From Streptomyces sp. DHE7-1 (GTDB taxonomy: Bacteria > Actinomycetota > Actinomycetes > Streptomycetales > Streptomycetaceae), in the NCBI GenBank assembly GCA_016432725.1, contig JACJDG010000003.1, positions 248,001 to 312,000 on the forward strand: a stretch of 64,000 bases of DNA, read 5' to 3'. Below, piece by piece: positions 29,187-39,075 of the stretch. Every line of letters starts with the position of its first letter. Within the stretch, counting starts at the first letter, position 1. Below the pieces are notes generated by a model that was not told the DNA's origin, did not search any database, and worked only from the letters and a program-made list of their open reading frames with translations. Made by a program: the position numbers and the translations under genes.

Positions 29187-29318
29187 GTCCGCTGACGGTG
29201 CCCTGACATGCTCGCGTCACCCGGCGTCCGGCGTCCGGCGTCCGGCGAACTGACGGTGCGCGGCCTGATGGCCGCCATGGGCGATGCGAGCGTGCTGGTT
29301 GGTTCCGTCCGGGCCGGA

Positions 29319-30515
29319 TCAGACGAACGTGGACAGGCCCTCGAGGAGCCGGTCCACGTCGTCGGCGGTGTTGTACGGCGCGAGGCCGGCTCGCAGTGCG
29401 GGGTCCGGCAGTTTGAGGGCGTTGAAGGGCTCGTACGCGTAGAACGAGCCAGCGGGGGCCACGACGCCGCGAGCGGCCAGGTGTGCCTGGGCTTGGCGGG
29501 CGTCCCGGCCGTCGAAGCTCATCAGCAGGGTCGGGGTGCGGTCGGCTGCCTTGGAGTGCAGGGTGACGGCGGCTCCGAGGGCTCGCAGCCCTCCTCCAGC
29601 CTGGTGCGCAGGGTCCGCTCGTGTGAGTGGAGGGAGCCCAGCGAGTGCGTGAGCTGCTCTCGACGCGTCGTCTGTGTACCGGGGTCGAGGGCGGTGAGGA
29701 AGTCCACGGCGGCGGTGGCGCCCGCCAGGATCTCGTAGGGCAGAGTCCCGAACTCGAAACGCTCGGGCACCGCGTTGGACGACGGAACGAGTTTGTCGGG
29801 CTGGATCGTCTCGAGGAGTCCGGGGGAGCCTGCGAGCACGCCGCAGTGCGGTCCGAGGAACTTGTAGGGGAGCAGACGAACAGGTCCGCGCCCATGGCGG
29901 GCACGTCGACCAGGTGGTGGGCGGCGTAGTGCACGCCGTCCACGAACACGAGGGCGCCGGCCTCGTGCGCGAGGTCGGCGATCTGTCGGACGGGCGGCTG
30001 GGTGCCCAGGACGTTGGAAGCCGCGGTGAGGGCGACCAGACGCGTTCGCGCGGTGAGTGCCCGCCGGAAGGACCCGAGGTCGAGGTCGGTGGTGTCGGGA
30101 TCGATCTCGATCCAGCGGACGGTCACATCGGCGCGCTGGGCGGCCTGGACCCAGGGGCGGACGTTGCAGTCGTGGTCCAGACGGCTGAGGACGATCTCGT
30201 CGCCGCGCTGCCAGTCCTTGGCGAGGTGACGGGAGAAGTCGTAGGTGAGCTGGGTGGCGCTGCGACCGTGGACGATGCCGTCGGCGGGCACGTTGAGCAG
30301 GTCCCCGTAGGCGGCCCGGAACGCCACCACCGTGTGTTCGGCGTTGAGTTCGGACGGGCTGGTGACGCCTCGGTTGGAGAGGGGGCCGGTCATGGTGGCA
30401 GTGATGGCGTCGGCGACGGGGCGGGGGTCTGGGTGCCGCCGGGTCCGTCGAAGAAGGCGAGGCCGGTGTCGAGGGAGGGGAAGTGGGCTCGCAGAGCGTT
30501 CAGATCGATGGCCAT
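29319..30515 (-). CDS. Cysteine desulfurase-like aminotransferase class V (three frameshifts)
   Basis: ATG 30515 with GAGG starts [20 protein letters not shown]. Breaks near 30423, 29868 and 29591 each need one extra base. In order, the pieces read [75 protein letters not shown] and [18 protein letters not shown]. The PLP-binding lysine is in SPYKFLGPH and its aspartate in VFVDGVH. Repaired length is 399 residues. It fits the cysteine desulfurase-like subfamily (VC1184 type), whose substrate is not well defined. No iron-sulfur genes are adjacent. Confidence 0.85.
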
Positions 30516-30598
30516 GGCCTCAGCTTTCCGGGAGGGACAGCGGTCGCGCGGACGTTCGGCCTCAATGACGTGCGGCATTGGGGAGGGGCCGTCCAGTG

Positions 30599-30751
30599 TT
30601 GGTCGACGTTCCGCCACGCCCGAACCATCGTCTCCCGCACGGCGTCCTCGGCCTCAGCATACGAGCCGAGCATGCGGTGGCAGTATCCGGTCAGTACGCT
30701 CCGATACCGCTCGGTCGCGTCGGTCGCGCTCTGTGCCGGAGTTTCCCGCAT
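30599..30751 (-). pseudogene. N-terminal fragment of an ECF sigma factor
   Basis: The reverse frame reads [20 protein letters not shown], then [19 protein letters not shown]. This is sigma-70 region 2 of the large ECF group with a C-terminal extension (SigJ or SigG type). Homology stops at about 30599, before the end of region 2 and all of region 4, so it cannot work as a sigma factor. It lies just upstream of the cysteine desulfurase-like gene. Confidence 0.65.
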
Positions 30752-31049
30752 CCCGCACGCCGTGCCCTCTCTCGCCACGGCTTCTTCTGTCGACGACGAC
30801 CACGGGTGGACTGAGCGTTTGGCGTGGGCTTACGGCTTGATAGCACCGGCTCCTGCCGAACGTGCCGCTGCCCTTGATCGACTGACCGCTGCCCAGAAAA
30901 GGTCGAGTCCGCTCGTCTCCGGCTCGTCAAGGCGTGGTCCCGACCCCGCGGTTGCGGTGCAAGGCGCTGGACCGGGCAGCTTGATGAGTCGATCCACTGG
31001 TCGGAGCCCCCCTGAGTGCTTGCGGCTTCAGGCGTGGAAGCCTGTCCAC

Positions 31050-31508
31050 ATGGACACATTCGCGGACCGACTCGACGGCGGGTGGACGTGGTGGGAGGCC
31101 GCCATCGAAGAAGCGCAGGAAGGGCGCTGGGTCCGTGACGCCGTGGAACGGCAAGTCATCAAAGACATAGCTGCCGCCACCAACCCTCTCCATGGTGGGC
31201 GGACGGCCCCGTTCACCGAGGCCTGGCACGTACGCATCGGGAGGATCGCGAACTGGGCCGGGGTGCTGCGGCTCGCAGCCCGGTCGGGCGGCTGGGTGCT
31301 CCAACCGGTCTCCGGACGTGTCCCGTCAGACCCTGCCGGCATGTCCGAGCTGCTGTCCGGCATCTATGCGGTCGGCGAGCAGGGAGAAATCTGGATGCGG
31401 CAGCTCCTGAAGGGCGAACTGCCACCAGAAGAAGAGATCGCGAAGGCTGAGCGTTTCCTTACCGGGCCGGGGTCCATCGAGGACCTTGAGCTCTTCTTCT
31501 ACGACTGA
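31050..31508 (+). CDS. Hypothetical protein
   Basis: ATG 31050, preceded by GGAAG, gives 152 residues rich in Trp and charged residues (WTWWEAAIEEAQEGRWVRDA, AWHVRIGRIANWAGVLRLAA). No membrane segment or signal. I do not recognise the family. The long upstream frame (to 30483) is the shadow of other genes. Confidence 0.6.
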   Translation: MDTFADRLDGGWTWWEAAIEEAQEGRWVRDAVERQVIKDIAAATNPLHGGRTAPFTEAWHVRIGRIANWAGVLRLAARSGGWVLQPVSGRVPSDPAGMSELLSGIYAVGEQGEIWMRQLLKGELPPEEEIAKAERFLTGPGSIEDLELFFYD

Positions 31509-31605
31509 GAGGCCGTCTCCTTCATCGTCACCACCGATCCCAGATGATGGTGGGGCCCGATCGGCCGGCATCAGCGGCTCGATCCGGTCCCACATCGCAT
31601 CAGCT

Positions 31606-32001
31606 CTAGTCCTGCGGCGCCAAGGTGCGCACGACGTCGAACTCGTTGCCCTCGGGGTCAGCCATGACGACCCAGTTCCGGTCCGGGCCCTGGCCCACGT
31701 CCACCTTGGCGGCGCCGAGACCGAGCAACCTGGTCACCTCGTCCTGGGTACTGCCGTCGATCGGGCTGACGTCGAGGTGAAGCCGGTTCTTCACCGTCTT
31801 GCCCTCAGGCACACGGATGAACATCAGGGTGGGCGGCATCTGGCGGGCCCGGATTTCCTCGACGGTCGGCACCCAGGAGCCGATCTCGACCTTGCCCTCG
31901 CTCCGGTCGATCACCTTGAAGTCCAGGACCTGGCACCAGAAGGCCGCGAGCCTCTCCGGATCATGGCAGTCAACTGTCAACTCGGTAAACCTGCTTGTCA
32001 C
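31606..32001 (-). CDS. VOC family protein (glyoxalase-like)
   Basis: GTG 32001 with GGGGAGAGAC gives 131 residues: FTELTVDCHDPERLAAFWCQ, PPTLMFIRVPEGKTVKNRLH, HLDVSPIDG and ADPEGNEFDVVRTL. This is the Glyoxalase_6-like type with the VKNRLHLD motif, very common in Streptomyces. It is complete. Substrate unknown. Single gene. Confidence 0.9.
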   Translation of the reverse strand: MTSRFTELTVDCHDPERLAAFWCQVLDFKVIDRSEGKVEIGSWVPTVEEIRARQMPPTLMFIRVPEGKTVKNRLHLDVSPIDGSTQDEVTRLLGLGAAKVDVGQGPDRNWVVMADPEGNEFDVVRTLAPQD

Positions 32002-32219
32002 GTCTCTCCCCGATAGTGCGGACGGGGCTCAGCGTAGGTCGCCCGCCCGACAGATCCGAGACCTTGTTGACCAGAGACATCAACGGCCTTGATCCCGAAG
32101 GCCCGCGGGCGGGCCGTCGCGATGGTGTCCAGGACGCCACGTGATCTCCGCCGAGATCCCGGTACGGCACCTTCTCGGCACCGGTCAGCCGCAGGTCGAC
32201 CGCGGATCGGCCGGTCGGC

Positions 32220-35016
32220 CTACCGATCGCGGACGGTATCCGCCTCCTGGGCGGGATTGCCCTCCCACCGTGCCTCAGGCGGGACTTCCTCGCCCTTCAT
32301 CAGGAAGGAGTCGGGGGCGAGTTGTGCCCGGTCGCCGATCGTGGTGCCGTAGTGCACGAGGGCTCCCACGCCGATGGTGACGCCCGCGCCTATCGTGGCG
32401 CGGTCGGACTTGAAGGTGCCGTCCTCCTGCGAGTGGCACTGGATGACGCTGCCCGCGTTGAGAGCGCTTCCGTCTCCGACGCTGACGAGGGTCCGCTCGG
32501 TGATCGCGCAGCCGTCGTCGAAGACCCGGCGTCCGATCCTGGCGCCCAGCAGCCGCCAGACCAGGACCTTGAACGGGGTGCCGTTGAATGCCTGCACGTA
32601 TTCGTGCGACGTCAGCTTCCAGTACCGCTCGTGACCCCAGAAATCGGGATCGTAGATCGAGCAGTACAGCGATCTGAGCGGACGGAATCCCGTGACGGTC
32701 CGCTCGATGAGGGCGAAGTAGAAGACGGTGAACACGACGGTGAGCAGGCCCGCCAGCGCATAGACCGGCACACCGAGCGTCGGGAAGAGCTCGACGGCGG
32801 TCATGGTGATGAGGACGAGCACGAAGAAGTGGAACCATCGCGCCACCAGGTGCAGGCTCGCGGTGACCGCGTTGTGCCTGTTCTTGGCCGCGAGCCGGCG
32901 GCGCATTTCGGCACCCTGGGCGAGTTGGTCGAAGCGGGTGTCGCGCAGTACCGAGCGCGGGATCTGGAAGCTGGGTGAGCCGAGCAGTCCGACACCTTCG
33001 CGTACCGGGCCGTCGACGGGGACCATGGTCTTGGTCGCGAGCAGGCAGTTGTCGCCGGTCCGGCCGCCCGCGGGGTAGGCGATGCGGTTACCGATGAAGT
33101 TGTTCGGCCCGATCGAGGTGCGGGACAGTCGGAAGGACGAGCTGGAGAAGTCGGCGTTGATGATGGAGAGTCCGTCGGCGACCATCGTCCCGGTGCCCAC
33201 GGTGCTGAGGTACGGGGTGTCGTGCTTGACGAGCGAGCCGAAGTTCGAGCCGGTCTGTTCGACGTGGCACAGGTCGTAGCCCAGGCACCGCAGGTAGTGC
33301 ACGATCGCGGAGCTGTCGCCGAAGAGTGTGGTGAAGAACCTGATGTTGGTCAGTCGAGTGATCGCCCGCTGGATGCTGTGGTGGAAGCCGTACAACGGGT
33401 AGGTCCGGCCCGGCTCCATCGCCAGGCTGAGCAGCCGCGGGACCGTGCTCACGACCAGCAGTCCCGCGACGATGCCTCCGAAGAAGGCCACCAGGGACGC
33501 GGCCAGTGCCTCGACGTAGAACGCGGGACTGGTGAAGGCTTGGGGCCCCGGCGTGAACACCGCGTTGAGCTGCGGCACCGTGGTGAACACGAGGCTCACG
33601 CCGGCCAGCGCCAGGGGGAGGTACACCAGCAGCAGGGCCAGCAGTTCCGACAGGCTGTAGAGGACCCGGCGGAGGGGCCGCACGCGGCGGGTTCGACGGC
33701 GCGGAAGTCGGTCGTCGTCGGCTCCGCCGGTGTCCCGTGCCACGATTCTCCGGCTGGAATCTCCTGCCCGGAGTGCAGGGAGGAGGCGTGTCCCAGTTGG
33801 CTGTGGTCGCCCATCGACGTGTAGATGTCGACGACGGCCTGAACGCCGACGGTCACATCGGCGCCGAGGGTGACGGGGCCCGTCTCTATGCAGCCGTCTT
33901 GCGCGCGGTAACACGACAACAGCACGTCCTTGCGGACCACCGTGCCGTCACCGATGGTCAGGAGGTCGGTGCCGACCGGGACGGTCCGGGACAGGAAGGT
34001 GACGCCCTTTCCGATGTGCGCGCCGAGCGCTCTGAGGTACAGCACGTACAGCGGTGAACCGGTGAAAAGGCGTACCGGGCTGGTGCGGATGAGGGTCTTG
34101 ACGCACCAGAAGCGCAGGTAGGCGGGACTCCACAGGGGGATCCGGCGGGGAGCGAAGCGGCCGATGAGCATCCACTTGGCCGCGACGGGCAACGCGCAGG
34201 CGCCGGCCAAAAGCACCGCGCCGAACAGCACCGCCCTCACGTAGGTGCCCGCCGGCCCTCGCCTTCCACGGTCCACTCGTAGCCGAGTACGGCGATCGTG
34301 GCGCCCAGAGAGGAGAAGACGAGGAACATCAGTAGCTGAGCCGTTCCGCACAGCGCGTGCCGCCATGGGCCGCACCGGGGCGCAGCCGACACGTCGGGGC
34401 GGGAGCCGCTCTCCGCGGGGACGCGGGAGTCGCCCTGTGACGTGGCTTGCGAGGACTGGGCGGCAGTGGGTGTCTCCGTGAACGCGTCGGCCAGGCTCCG
34501 GATCGTCGGGTACCGGTAGATGTCCTTCATCGACACAGTCGGCAGGTCGTCCCGCTTGCGCACCCGAGCACAGAACTGCGCCATCACCAGCGAATCAGCA
34601 CCCAGATCCGTGAAGAAGTCGGCATCAACCGGCACCCGCTCGGCACGCAGCACACCGGCCAGCACCTCCGCCATGGAGCCCTCTGTGCCGGTCGACGCAT
34701 CCGTCGACGCCGTCACGTCGGCTCGAGTGCCCGCCGGCGCCCCAGGGGAAGCGCTGGCGGTCACGGCTTCGGCCAGACTCCGGATCGTCGGGGCCCGGTA
34801 GATGTCCTTCATCGACACCGACGGCAGGTCGTCCCGCTTCCGCACCCGAGCACAGAACTGCGCCATCACCAGCGAATCAGCACCCAGATCTGCGAAGAAG
34901 TCCCCGTCCACCGGCACCCGCTCGGCGCGCAGTACACCGGCCAGCACCTCCGCCAGTTGCGCCTCGGTGACTGTCGCCGCACCGGTCGTGCCTTTGGCAG
35001 TGGCGTCCGAGTGCAT
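32220..35016 (-). CDS. Pls/PosA-type membrane synthetase tail with two carrier domains, no adenylation domain (two frameshifts)
   Basis: ATG 35016 follows GGAGGCGAGAGCAC. Two tandem carrier domains come first (about residues 17-85 and 112-180), each with the phosphopantetheine serine in DLGADSLVMAQFC and the same MKDIYR end. The rest, about 700 residues, is the Pls/PosA NRPS terminal domain: several membrane helices (LLALLLVYLPLALAGVSLVF and others) and left-handed beta-helix hexapeptide repeats (GTGTMVADGLSIIN, GAGVTIGVGALVHYGTTIGD). Frame breaks near 34248 and 33693 each need one base; repaired length is about 932 residues. In epsilon-poly-lysine synthetase this tail joins amino acids. Here the adenylation domain is missing and no gene for one is nearby, so a partner enzyme in trans is inferred. 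Confidence 0.85.
34490..34957. repeat. Direct repeat encoding the two carrier domains
   Basis: About 186 bases at 34490-34675 recur at 34772-34957, offset by 282 bases (94 codons), with roughly nine in ten bases identical by eye. Third-codon positions are also mostly the same, indicating recent duplication or gene conversion of the carrier domain. Confidence 0.85.
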
Positions 35017-35366
35017 GTGCTCTCGCCTCCAGTCAGGCCGGTCCACTGTCCGGGGCCCGGGCACCGCCCCGTTGCCGTGTGTACGCGGTGGAGTGACAGC
35101 GGTCCTGCAACACGGCGTGTTGCTCGGTGCCGAACGCCTTCCCGCGCAATGGGCCGGCTCGCTTGTCCGACCCTCGTCCTGGTCTGGGTATCCGTGGCTG
35201 GACACGGCGAACCGGCTTCGGCCGAAGAGTCGCCCCGCCCCGGACGGGCCTGTCGAACGCAGGCGCAGGGCCTGGGTGCGGAGCGCGCAGGCGGCGACGG
35301 CCCGCGATCGCAGAGGCGAGACACGGCCTCCCCGCTGTGCCGGGCCCGAACGCTTTCTCCCAGGGC
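35017..35366. other. Intergenic stretch, no supported gene
   Basis: No open frame with family similarity. It holds the upstream region of the Pls-type gene, including its GGAGG site. Confidence 0.4.
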
Positions 35367-36053
35367 CTACCCATGGCCGGCGAACATCGCCTCCCGGGTA
35401 GAACTTGATCGTTCCGCACCGCCCAGGCGGGCAACCGGCAGGGGTTGATCACCTGCGGTGGGCTCGGACATCGCCGAACGCGGGACGGGCCATGGGCGGC
35501 ACTCAGCGACGGAGGCGTGGCCGAGCCGTACGTCCCAGCGACCGTCGCGCGACGTGAAGGTGACTGCGGACCGGGGCGGCACATGGACATGCGGGAAGGT
35601 CCTTGCCGGTATGGCCAGAGCGTGGATGAGCGCGGCCCGGACGACGGCCGCTTCCGTGATGGCCAGTACGTGGCCCGTGCCGGGCGCTACTTCGCTCAGC
35701 CAGGACGCGATCCGGTCGCAGAGCTGACGTACGGACTCACCCTCGTGCGGTGCGGCATCGGGGTCGGTGAGCCAGGTGGTGAACCCGTCGGGGTCGCTTG
35801 CGGCGATGTCGCCGAGGGTGCGACCAGACCACCTGCCAAGGTCCAGGTCCCGCAGCGCGGGCTCGGCCGCTGCCACCAGACCGAGGGCGTCGGCGGCCTG
35901 CGAGCAGCGGAGGGAGGGGGCCCTGACAACCATGTCGGGCGGAGGTGGCTCTGCTCCCGTCACGCGTGCCTCACCTACGCTGCGGTCGCTGCGGGGGCGG
36001 TCACCGGGAAGCGGTTCCACGGCGGGGGCGCACAGAAATGTCAGGCGGATCAT
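35367..36053 (-). CDS. Histidine phosphatase-fold protein lacking the RHG motif
   Basis: ATG 36053 follows AAGGAGG. The product has the fold of histidine phosphatases (VVRAPSLRCSQAADALGLVA, LRDLDLGRWSGRTLGDIAAS, HEGESVRQLCDRIASWLSEV, HVLAITEAAVVRAALIHAL). However, the N-terminus reads MIRLTFLCAPAVEPLPGDRP, where the family normally has R-H-G with the catalytic histidine, and the second conserved His (normally SHG..) is replaced by TEAAV. It is therefore probably not an active phosphatase. Streptomyces has a subgroup of such proteins, some near cobalt transporters. Length 228 residues; the last 30 look unconserved. Confidence 0.8.
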   Translation of the reverse strand: MIRLTFLCAPAVEPLPGDRPRSDRSVGEARVTGAEPPPPDMVVRAPSLRCSQAADALGLVAAAEPALRDLDLGRWSGRTLGDIAASDPDGFTTWLTDPDAAPHEGESVRQLCDRIASWLSEVAPGTGHVLAITEAAVVRAALIHALAIPARTFPHVHVPPRSAVTFTSRDGRWDVRLGHASVAECRPWPVPRSAMSEPTAGDQPLPVARLGGAERSSSTREAMFAGHG

Positions 36054-36321
36054 GGGACCGACCTCCTTCTGGGCCCGGTATGACTCCGGTGACCTGAGTC
36101 CGGTGGCATGAGACCGCTCGGGCAGCGCGGCATGGCACGGGCACGGGTGGCGCCGTGTCGTGACTCGTGAGTTCCAGGGTGCTCGCGAACGCGCTGCGGG
36201 AACATCCGCCAGATGACCGGAACCACCCCGCCGACCGGCCCGTGTGCGGCGCCACTCCCCCAGCCAGGGCCACGGTATCGACGACGCGGCGGGCCTGGCG
36301 TCGTCGACGGACCCGACCCCG

Positions 36322-36513
36322 CTACGGCGTGGCAACCACCACGTAGGCCATGCCGACGGCGACGGCCAGGCAACCGACGACGAGGATCATCACGCCGATG
36401 CCCAGCAGTCCCGTCACACCGGCGATCGCTTTCCAACCGATCCGGGCCATCCGCTCAGCCTGCTCGGCTGCGCCCTCGTAGTCCCTGTCGTCGTACCAGT
36501 CCCGATTGGTCAT
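36322..36513 (-). CDS. Small membrane protein
   Basis: ATG 36513 gives 63 residues. An acidic, Tyr-rich head (NRDWYDDRDYEGAAEQAERM) is followed by two hydrophobic stretches (IAGVTGLLGIGVMILVVGCL, AVAVGMAYVVVA). The G-rich AGGGGTG sequence before the ATG is a fair ribosome site. No family recognised. Confidence 0.6.
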   Translation of the reverse strand: MTNRDWYDDRDYEGAAEQAERMARIGWKAIAGVTGLLGIGVMILVVGCLAVAVGMAYVVVATP

Positions 36514-36713
36514 GACACCCCTGCCCTGAAGCATAGACGGCACCGCCGTACCGCCTCCTCCCCCACCACTTGTCCGGCTCCCGTCCCATCCGCCGTCGAC
36601 TCACACGCATGTGGAGCGAGCGGGCGGGGCCGGCCGCTGTGCGAGGCCTGGACTGAATGTCTCTTCGGCCGGTGCCCCGGGGAGCTCCTCCGGGCACCCC
36701 GTATTCTCGGAGC

Positions 36714-37319
36714 ATGGTCGGCGCACAGACACAGAGGGCCGAGCGGGGGCCGGGACGGCCGCGGCAGGAGCGGGTCACGGACGCCACCCTCGAGGCGGTG
36801 ATCGAGCTCGTCACGGAGCACGGCGTGAAGGCGGTGACGATGGACGCCGTGGCCGCCCGCGCAGGGGTCAGCAAGCCCGCCATCTACCGGCGCTGGCCGT
36901 CCAAGCAGGCTCTGATCATCGCGGCGGCGGAATCGCGTATCGGGCCCCTGTCGGTGCCGGACCTGGGCGACATCCGGGCTGAGCTGCGCGAGGTGCTGAC
37001 AGCGCGCCTGGCCGCCTACCGGTTGCCGGGTACGGCCCGGCTGCTGACGGAGTTGATGACCTCCGCGGCCGAGCCGGGAGGGCCCCGCGGTGAGTACGTG
37101 GACTACACGGAACGGCTGATGGCCGAGACGCGACGCATTCTGCAGCGTGGCATCGCCCGTGGGGAGGTGCGTCCCGACGTCGACATCCGGTCGGCGGCCA
37201 CGCTGGTGGCTGCGCCCCTGGTCTACCGCCTGCTGGCGGAGCGGGAACTGCCCAACGCGCTCTTCGTCGAGGACCTGGTGGACCTGGTCGTCCGTGCGGT
37301 CGGCCAGCCGGCTGGTTGA
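36714..37319 (+). CDS. TetR/AcrR-family regulator
   Basis: ATG 36714 gives 201 residues with a classic TetR helix-turn-helix (ATLEAVIELVTEHGVKAVTM, DAVAARAGVSKPAIYRRWPS, KQALI) and a TetR_C-type helical domain. It is tail-to-tail with the MFS gene (3 bases apart). It is the nearest regulator to the MFS/TauD divergent pair and the best candidate to bind their shared motif. GC-rich ribosome site CGGAG. Confidence 0.85.
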   Translation: MVGAQTQRAERGPGRPRQERVTDATLEAVIELVTEHGVKAVTMDAVAARAGVSKPAIYRRWPSKQALIIAAAESRIGPLSVPDLGDIRAELREVLTARLAAYRLPGTARLLTELMTSAAEPGGPRGEYVDYTERLMAETRRILQRGIARGEVRPDVDIRSAATLVAAPLVYRLLAERELPNALFVEDLVDLVVRAVGQPAG

Positions 37320-37322
37320 TCT

Positions 37323-38645
37323 TCAGGGTGTCAGACGCCGGGCGTCGCGGGCCGGGTGGATCAGTGTGACAGCGGCCGTTCCTCCCAGCGCGAGCAGTGC
37401 GGCGGCGAGCAGCACGGCGTGCCGGTAGCCGTCGCTGCCCTGGGCGTCGACCAGGTGTCCCGTCAGGGCCGGGGCGATCAGGCCGGCCAAGGTGACCACG
37501 GCGTTCATCAGACCGAGGGAGCCGCCACGTCGACGGGCCGGGACGAGTTCGGCGACCGAGGTCACCGCGACCGTCGACATCGCCCCGCACAGGCCGAAGC
37601 CGATGAGCAGGACCAGCACGGTGACCGGGCCGCGGCCGGCCTGCGACAAAGCAGCACAGCCGAGCGCGGAGACGAGCAGCAGGATGCCGCCTGTGCGGCC
37701 GCGGGCCCAGCGGCTGCTCACACCGCGTCGCAGCAGCCAGCCGGTCAGTCCCGCCTGGCCCAGCAGCACCATGCCGTTGACCGCCCAAAGCGCGGCGACC
37801 AAGCCTGCCGCGGTGGTGGTGGAGTAGCCCAGGCCGTCGTGCAGGTACGACGGCACCCACACCAGTGAGAGGGCGATCATCCAGTAGGTGCTGAAGTAGC
37901 CGATCGTGGCGCCGATCCAGGTCCTGGTGGCCAGGATGCGACGGTACGAGGGGGCCCGCGAGCCGTCTCCGCCGGCGCCGCCGGGGGCGGCCCCGCCGGA
38001 GTGGACGGTGTGCACCTCGGCTCCCGAGGTTCGGTCCCGGCCCAGCAGCGCCCAGACTGCCGCCCACACGACGCCGGCGACGGCGACCACCGCGAACGCC
38101 GAACGCCAGCCGTGGTGCTGGATCGTCCAGGTCAGCCCTGGCGCGGCGACCACCACGCCGAGGGTGATGCCGATACTGAGCAGAGCACCGGGAAGGTTGC
38201 GGCGGTGGTTCGGGAACCATGCGAGGGCGGTGTGCTGGGCCACGGGAAAGGCGGGCCCCTCCGCCGCACCCAGCACGATCCGCGACGCGACCAGTGTGAA
38301 CAGCCCTCCGCCGAGGGCCATCGGGGCCTGGGCCGCGGACCAGAGCAGTGCCATGCCCAGCAGCAACCAGCGGGGCCGCAGCCGATCCGCCGACAGGCCG
38401 CCCATGGCGCCGCAGAGCGAGAAGAGCAGGAAGAACGCGCTGTTCGTCAGGCCGAAGCCGGTCGCCGACAGGCCCAGGTCACGACGGATCGGGTCGGCCG
38501 CCAGTCCGAGGACGGACTTGTCGGCGAAGTTGACCATCATGAAGACCACCAGCAACCCGGTGACGGTCCAGGCCTGCCGCCGGTGGCTGCGGCTCGCCCG
38601 GCCGGGGCGGGTCGGCGTGGCGGCGGTGAGTTCGGTGTCGGGCAC
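37323..38645 (-). CDS. MFS transporter, anion:cation symporter (ACS) type
   Basis: GTG 38645 with GGAG nine bases upstream gives 440 residues and 12 membrane helices. The motifs VFMMVNFADKSVLGLAADPI, FGLTNSAFFLLFSLCGAMGG, LSADRLRPRWLLLGM and ALAWFPNHRRNLPGALLSIG are those of the ACS group, which imports organic anions such as sugar acids, phthalate or taurine-like compounds. It is divergent from a TauD dioxygenase and shares a 20-base motif with it, so it probably imports the dioxygenase substrate. Confidence 0.9.
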   Translation of the reverse strand: MPDTELTAATPTRPGRASRSHRRQAWTVTGLLVVFMMVNFADKSVLGLAADPIRRDLGLSATGFGLTNSAFFLLFSLCGAMGGLSADRLRPRWLLLGMALLWSAAQAPMALGGGLFTLVASRIVLGAAEGPAFPVAQHTALAWFPNHRRNLPGALLSIGITLGVVVAAPGLTWTIQHHGWRSAFAVVAVAGVVWAAVWALLGRDRTSGAEVHTVHSGGAAPGGAGGDGSRAPSYRRILATRTWIGATIGYFSTYWMIALSLVWVPSYLHDGLGYSTTTAAGLVAALWAVNGMVLLGQAGLTGWLLRRGVSSRWARGRTGGILLLVSALGCAALSQAGRGPVTVLVLLIGFGLCGAMSTVAVTSVAELVPARRRGGSLGLMNAVVTLAGLIAPALTGHLVDAQGSDGYRHAVLLAAALLALGGTAAVTLIHPARDARRLTP

Positions 38646-38760
38646 GAGGACTCCGCGGAGGTGGCTGCGCTGGGGCAGACATGGTTGGTGGGCGACCCGG
38701 AACAGGAGGCACCGGCAGGTGGGGCCCGAGGGCGGGCACCGGTCAACCTGGCGAGACAAT

Positions 38761-38780
38761 CGTTACGTGAAGTATCGATA
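38761..38780 (-). promoter_or_regulatory. Shared operator/promoter motif, MFS copy
   Basis: Read toward the MFS gene, the motif is TATCGATACTTCACGTAACG, 115 bases before its start. It matches the TauD copy at 39027-39046 in 18 of 20 bases, in the same orientation relative to its own gene, and contains the palindrome GTATCGATAC. Confidence 0.6.
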
Positions 38781-39026
38781 CCGCCTGGCGTGACGACAAG
38801 ACCCGTTCACTGCGAATGTCCCGAGGGTGCGCGAGGGTTTGCCGCGAGGCCGCTCGTCCGGGGGCGAGAGCTTCAGGGCAGCTTGCCGCTCCGGCCATCC
38901 GCTTGCTGCTACTCCCACCACCACGCCGCAGGCGTGGCACTCCGGCGACCGGACCCTCGGATGACGCACCCCTCCGGCGACGCGGCGAACTGGTCATGGA
39001 GAAGCCCTTGCCGCAACCCCGTCAGA

Positions 39027-39046
39027 TATCGATACTTCCGGTAACG
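39027..39046 (+). promoter_or_regulatory. Shared operator/promoter motif, TauD copy
   Basis: TATCGATACTTCCGGTAACG lies 30-49 bases before the TauD start and is the counterpart of the motif at 38761-38780. In both copies TCTCG follows a few bases further on. Confidence 0.6.
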
Positions 39047-39075
39047 TTTTCTCGGATGCGAGCGTGGAGGGCCAC

